Shown piece after piece: positions 60,704 to 64,000 of a stretch of DNA of 64,000 nt. The notes beneath the pieces were generated by a model. It was given only the letters and a program-made list of their open reading frames with translations. It was not told the DNA's origin and did no database searches. The first letter of the stretch is position 1; each line of letters starts with the position of its first letter. The stretch is from JAHECW01 sp964641415. Its GTDB lineage: Bacteria > Acidobacteriota > Thermoanaerobaculia > Thermoanaerobaculales > Sulfomarinibacteraceae. The position numbers were made by a program, and so were the translations under genes. Location of the stretch: contig CAZXMW010000004.1 in NCBI GenBank assembly GCA_964641415.1, positions 1 through 64,000 on the forward strand. The letters run 5' to 3'.

Positions 60704-62815
60704 TCAGCTCGCGTCCCTGGGCTCCTTCGTCGCCTCGTCTTCGTCGCCGGATCCGTCGTCGTCGGCCGATGCCGGCTCGTCGTCTTCACTGTCGTCGGCG
60801 TCCCCGGTCTCGACCGTCGCAGCCCCGTCCGTGGTCGATTTTCCGTCGTCGGCCGCGGCCGGTTGCTCCGGTTCTCCGCCTGTCTCGGCCTCGGCTTCGG
60901 TCTCGGTCTCGGCCTCGGTCTCGGCTTCGGTCTCGGCTTCGGCGTCGGCAACCTCGTCATCGTTGACCGACTCGGCTTCGGGCGCGGCGGCAACCTCGAG
61001 ATCGGCGTCGTCGCCGTCGGATGCATCGTCCGCTTCGTCGGTCGTCTCGTCGGCAGGCGCAGCGGCGGCTTCAGCCTCCGGCTCTGGCTCCGACTCCGGC
61101 TCGTCGTCGACGATGCCGCCCGCCTTGAACGCCGCCGCCATGGCGGTGTCGGCCGCCGTCGTCTCGACTGCAGCCGCGACCTCTGCCGCGACCTCGGTCT
61201 GATCGACGCTGTGCATCGACAGCCCGATCCGGTTCTCGTTCCAGTCGATGCGGAGGATACGGCAGGTGACCGCCTGGCCGCTGAGAAACGTCTCGGCCAG
61301 GGTCAGCCCGGGATCGCGGTCGATCTCCGAGATGTGGCACAGCCCCTCCACGCCGGGGGCCAGCTCGACAAAGACGCCGAAGTCCGTGACGTTGGTGACG
61401 GTGCCGTTGACCAGGTCGCCGACGCCGTGGGAGTTGGCGTACTCCTCCCACTCGTTGGGCAGGAGCTCCTTCATGGACAGCGAAATCCGCTGGTTGACCA
61501 CGTCGATGGACGTGATCACGGCTTCGACCTCCTCGCCCTTCTGGACGACCTCGGACGGGTGGTTGATCCGCCTGGTCCAGGACATGTCCGAAATGTGAAC
61601 CAGACCGTCGACGCCGGGCACGATCTCGACGAATGCGCCGAAGTCGGTGAGATTGCGCACGATTCCCTTGATCCGGCTGCCGACGTGGTGGGTCTCCGCC
61701 ACCTGCTCCCACGGGTTGGGCTCGATGGCGCGCAACGACAGCGACAGCCGCCGCTTCTCGGCATCGACCTCGGACACCACGACATCGACCTCCTGGCCGA
61801 TATCGAGGATCGAGCGTGGGTTCTTGACCTTCTTGGTCCACGACATCTCGCTGACGTGGACCAGTCCCTCGACGCCCTCCTCGAGCGCGATGAAGGCGCC
61901 GTAGTCGACGATGCTCACAACCTCACCGTGGACCCGCTTGCCCACCGGATACTTCTCGGGTACCAGGATCCACGGGTCCTCGAAGCGTTGCTTGTAGCCG
62001 AGCGACACGCGTTCGCGCTCGCGGTCGAAGCGCAGCACCACCACGTCGACCTCGTCGCCGACCTTGAAGTACTCGCTCGGGTGGCCGACGCGACCCCACG
62101 AGATGTCGGTGATATGGAGCAGGCCGTCGATGCCGCCGAGGTCGACGAAGACCCCGTAGTCCGTGATGTTCTTGGCGACGCCGCTGACCAGCTTGCCTTC
62201 CTCGAGGACGGCCATGGTCTCGTCCTTGACCTTGCCGACCTGTTCCTCGAGCACCGCCTTGCGGGACAGCACGACGTTGGAGCGGCGACGGTCGAACGAG
62301 ATCACCCGGGCCTCGATCTTCTGGTCGACGTAGTCCTCGAGCCGACGGTTGGGTCGCAAATCGACCAGCGACCCGGGCAGGAAGGCACGGATGCCGATGT
62401 CGACCGACAGACCGCCCTTGACCCGCTCCAGAACCTGGCCGGTCACGGTCTCGCCGTTCTTGTAGGCCTCCTCGACCGTGCTCCAGATCTTGAGCTTGGT
62501 CGCGCGATCGCGGGACAGGCGAACCCGCCCCTCGGCCTCGTCGAGGCGTTCGACGAAGACCTCGACGACGTCGTTGACAGACACCGTCGGCTCTCCGGTT
62601 TCGGGGTCGGTCAGCTCCGCGATGGGGACGCTTCCCTCGCACTTGTAGCCGATGTCCACGAGAACCTCGTCGCTGTTGACCGCGACCACCGTTCCCTCGA
62701 CGACCTCACCCTCCCGCAGCGTCTGAAGAGAGGTCTCCATCAGCTCTTCCATCGAGAGCTGGTCCATTCCCTCTCCGTTGTTCGATTCGCCGTTCAGTTC
62801 AGGGTCCGTGTTCAA
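60704..62815 (-). CDS. rpsA: 30S ribosomal protein S1 with long acidic tail
   Basis: 703 residues: six S1 RNA-binding repeats (about 35-545; repeated segments such as ITDYGVFVDLGGIDGLLHITD and LTDFGAFVEIVPGVDGLVHISD, in 20-residue blocks). About 150 residues follow of Asp/Glu/Ala-rich sequence with EAETEAETEAET repeats. TTG 62815 overlaps the cmk stop (TTGA) behind GAGGAGGAG. ATG 62767 behind GGAGAGGG is a good alternative (687 residues). Confidence 0.93.
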   Translation of the reverse strand: MNTDPELNGESNNGEGMDQLSMEELMETSLQTLREGEVVEGTVVAVNSDEVLVDIGYKCEGSVPIAELTDPETGEPTVSVNDVVEVFVERLDEAEGRVRLSRDRATKLKIWSTVEEAYKNGETVTGQVLERVKGGLSVDIGIRAFLPGSLVDLRPNRRLEDYVDQKIEARVISFDRRRSNVVLSRKAVLEEQVGKVKDETMAVLEEGKLVSGVAKNITDYGVFVDLGGIDGLLHITDISWGRVGHPSEYFKVGDEVDVVVLRFDRERERVSLGYKQRFEDPWILVPEKYPVGKRVHGEVVSIVDYGAFIALEEGVEGLVHVSEMSWTKKVKNPRSILDIGQEVDVVVSEVDAEKRRLSLSLRAIEPNPWEQVAETHHVGSRIKGIVRNLTDFGAFVEIVPGVDGLVHISDMSWTRRINHPSEVVQKGEEVEAVITSIDVVNQRISLSMKELLPNEWEEYANSHGVGDLVNGTVTNVTDFGVFVELAPGVEGLCHISEIDRDPGLTLAETFLSGQAVTCRILRIDWNENRIGLSMHSVDQTEVAAEVAAAVETTAADTAMAAAFKAGGIVDDEPESEPEPEAEAAAAPADETTDEADDASDGDDADLEVAAAPEAESVNDDEVADAEAETEAETEAETETEAEAETGGEPEQPAAADDGKSTTDGAATVETGDADDSEDDEPASADDDGSGDEDEATKEPRDAS

Positions 62816-63618
62816 GACGACTCCTCCTCGATGGGCGCAGACCTCCCGCGACCCAATCCTCCGTGGTTCCGAGACCTTACGGTGTTCTCACCGCTCGTGT
62901 CAAGGCACTGTCCGGTCCGCTCCTCGAGCAGTGCCAGCAATCGGTCGACGGCCTCATCGCGCGTCATCCCCGTCGTGTCGACGACAACTGCGCCCGGCGC
63001 CACGTGGAGCGGTGAATCCGCGCGTGTGGCGTCCTGCCGATCGCGCTGCCGCTGCTGCTGCCGGACCTCGTCAACGGTTGCGTCGACGCCGCTCAACTGA
63101 AGGTCGCGATGTCTCCTCCGGGCTCGCTCGTCGGCGCTCGCGGTCAGAAAGACCTTGAGAGTCGCGTCGGGAAAGACCACGGTGCCGATGTCGCGACCCT
63201 CCATGACACCGCCGCTGTCGAGTCCGATGGCGCGCTGGAGCGGCACCAGGGCATGCCGGACGCCGGAAACCGCGGACACCGCGGACGCCATGAGCGCGCA
63301 CTCCGGAGTCCGAACGGCGTTGGTCACGTCCTCTCCGTCGACCAGCACCCTGGTCCCCGAGCCTTCGGGTTCGAGGCCGATCACGTGCTTCTCGGCGAGG
63401 ACGGTCGCCCGGGCCCCTCCGGCCTCGTCGAGCGGTGGGCGCAGGCCGCCGCGCAAAGCCATGAGTCCGACGGCGCGGTACATGGCGCCGGTGTCGAGGT
63501 ACGGGACTTCCAGCCGCTTCGCGAGCAGGCGCGCGACGGTCGACTTGCCGGCGCCGGACGGGCCGTCGATCGCGATCACCGGTGACGTGGGCAGCGCGGT
63601 GGGGGTTTGTGGTGGCAT
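62812..63618 (-). CDS. cmk: Cytidylate kinase
   Basis: Phosphorylates CMP and dCMP. 268 residues: IAIDGPSGAGKSTVARLLA, YLDTGAMYRAV, MEGRDIGTVVFPDA and the LID arginines. A C-terminal extension of about 35 residues ends EEESS, whose codons provide the rpsA ribosome binding site. The cmk-rpsA-ihf order is widely conserved. Confidence 0.94.
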   Translation of the reverse strand: MPPQTPTALPTSPVIAIDGPSGAGKSTVARLLAKRLEVPYLDTGAMYRAVGLMALRGGLRPPLDEAGGARATVLAEKHVIGLEPEGSGTRVLVDGEDVTNAVRTPECALMASAVSAVSGVRHALVPLQRAIGLDSGGVMEGRDIGTVVFPDATLKVFLTASADERARRRHRDLQLSGVDATVDEVRQQQRQRDRQDATRADSPLHVAPGAVVVDTTGMTRDEAVDRLLALLEERTGQCLDTSGENTVRSRNHGGLGRGRSAPIEEESS

Positions 63619-63710
63619 TCGAACCGGGATTCCCTCCGAAGCGGGACGAGGGCGGCATTGTACGTCAGTTCACCGTTGAGTGCGCGTCGTCGGCCGTTCG
63701 GCGAGCTTGG

Positions 63711-64000
63711 TCAGCGGTCGCGGCTGACGACGCGCTGGACTCGCGCGTCGATCAGGATCGGAACCCGGAGCTCGGGCGCCTGCTCATCGTCGGTGGTGAT
63801 CTCCAGCGACTCCATCCTGCGACCCGCCATCGTTCCCGGCAGCACCTCTTCCGCCAGCCGGATCGACACGCTGTGAACCGACCGCTTCGCCGGGTCGCCG
63901 ATCAGCTCGGCTTGGAACAGCGCCGGGTTGGACGGCTCGAGGCCGGTGACGCCGAAGCTCGCGCCCCGGTTGTGCTGAAGGCGTGCCAGGGCGGCGCGAC
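63711..64000 (-). CDS. Periplasmic-type protein, C-terminal part (possibly DUF1573-like)
   Basis: The gene runs off the window end; 96 in-frame codons are visible, ending VVSRDR and TGA. Segments such as FGVTGLEPSNPALFQAEL, EEVLPGTMAGRRMESLEI and TTDDEQAPELRVPILI resemble the beta-sandwich end of DUF1573 proteins. The start, full size and function cannot be seen. Confidence 0.5.
   Translation of the reverse strand, partial: RAALARLQHNRGASFGVTGLEPSNPALFQAELIGDPAKRSVHSVSIRLAEEVLPGTMAGRRMESLEITTDDEQAPELRVPILIDARVQRVVSRDR

Overview
The window is GC-rich (roughly two-thirds G+C by eye) and comes from a Gram-negative bacterium. It encodes lipid A and LPS transport proteins (LpxB, LptB, a fused LptC-LptA and a fused LptF-LptG), lipoprotein maturation (Lgt, LspA), sigma-54, a regulatory PTS with HPr kinase, Rex, and Ser/Thr kinase and PP2C signalling. 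The gene set and the TM2-like small membrane protein near 60 kb would suit Acidobacteriota or a neighbouring phylum. That placement is an inference; no rRNA gene is present to fix it.

Layout. 1-922: an IS3-family-like end cuts a four-helix-bundle gene, followed by about 630 bases of inverted and dispersed repeats with no convincing gene. 923-10226: murB, a four-gene ABC-2 exporter operon, an aromatic amino acid hydroxylase, a Rieske protein, rluD-lgt-lspA, a receiver protein and a small membrane protein. 10286-18902: a GT4 glycosyltransferase, a TPR protein, a PEGA-tailed Ser/Thr kinase, rex with a recognisable promoter/operator, guaA, and a cyclic-2,3-diphosphoglycerate-synthetase-like GTPase. 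19021-24026: a membrane protein and a compact chemosensory operon (CheW-like, a receptor with its sensor at the C-terminus, and CheA fused to a receiver that lacks its phospho-acceptor Asp). 24048-29914: an exonuclease, scpA-scpB, a sulfatase-fold lipoprotein, a thioesterase and a beta-lactamase-fold hydrolase.

The most striking part is around 29.9-34.4 kb. A sequence closely resembling a dif site (32693-32720) lies about 35 bp beyond the stop codon of a parAB operon. Two copies of the 18-bp perfect palindrome ATGTCGGCATGCCGACAT sit nearby: one at the 3' end of the hydrolase gene (29913-29932) and one inside parB (33068-33085). Gene polarity flips here. Nearly all genes from 15.8 to 29.9 kb read rightward, and every gene from 30.1 kb to the window end reads leftward. 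This convergence is what a replication terminus would show. A ParAB locus with its own candidate binding palindrome, abutting dif and within 8 kb of the condensin subunits scpAB, is the main candidate for something undescribed.

34.5-47.4 kb, all leftward: bifunctional nuclease, miaB, a secreted protein, a cupin, and a conserved regulatory block (ptsI-ptsH-IIA(Man)-rapZ-hprK-ptsN-hpf-rpoN-lptB-lptCA). lptB appears to start at a CTG codon overlapping the previous stop. 47.4-64 kb: accA, gpmI, PP2C, a DnaJ-TPR protein, two related repeat proteins flanking a RodZ-like protein, prsW, ribF, rimO, lpxB, small membrane proteins, an HU/IHF protein, rpsA with a long acidic tail, cmk, and the 3' part of a periplasmic protein.

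Many genes overlap by ATGA, GTGA or TGATG, so translational coupling is pervasive. No tRNA, rRNA or CRISPR array was seen.
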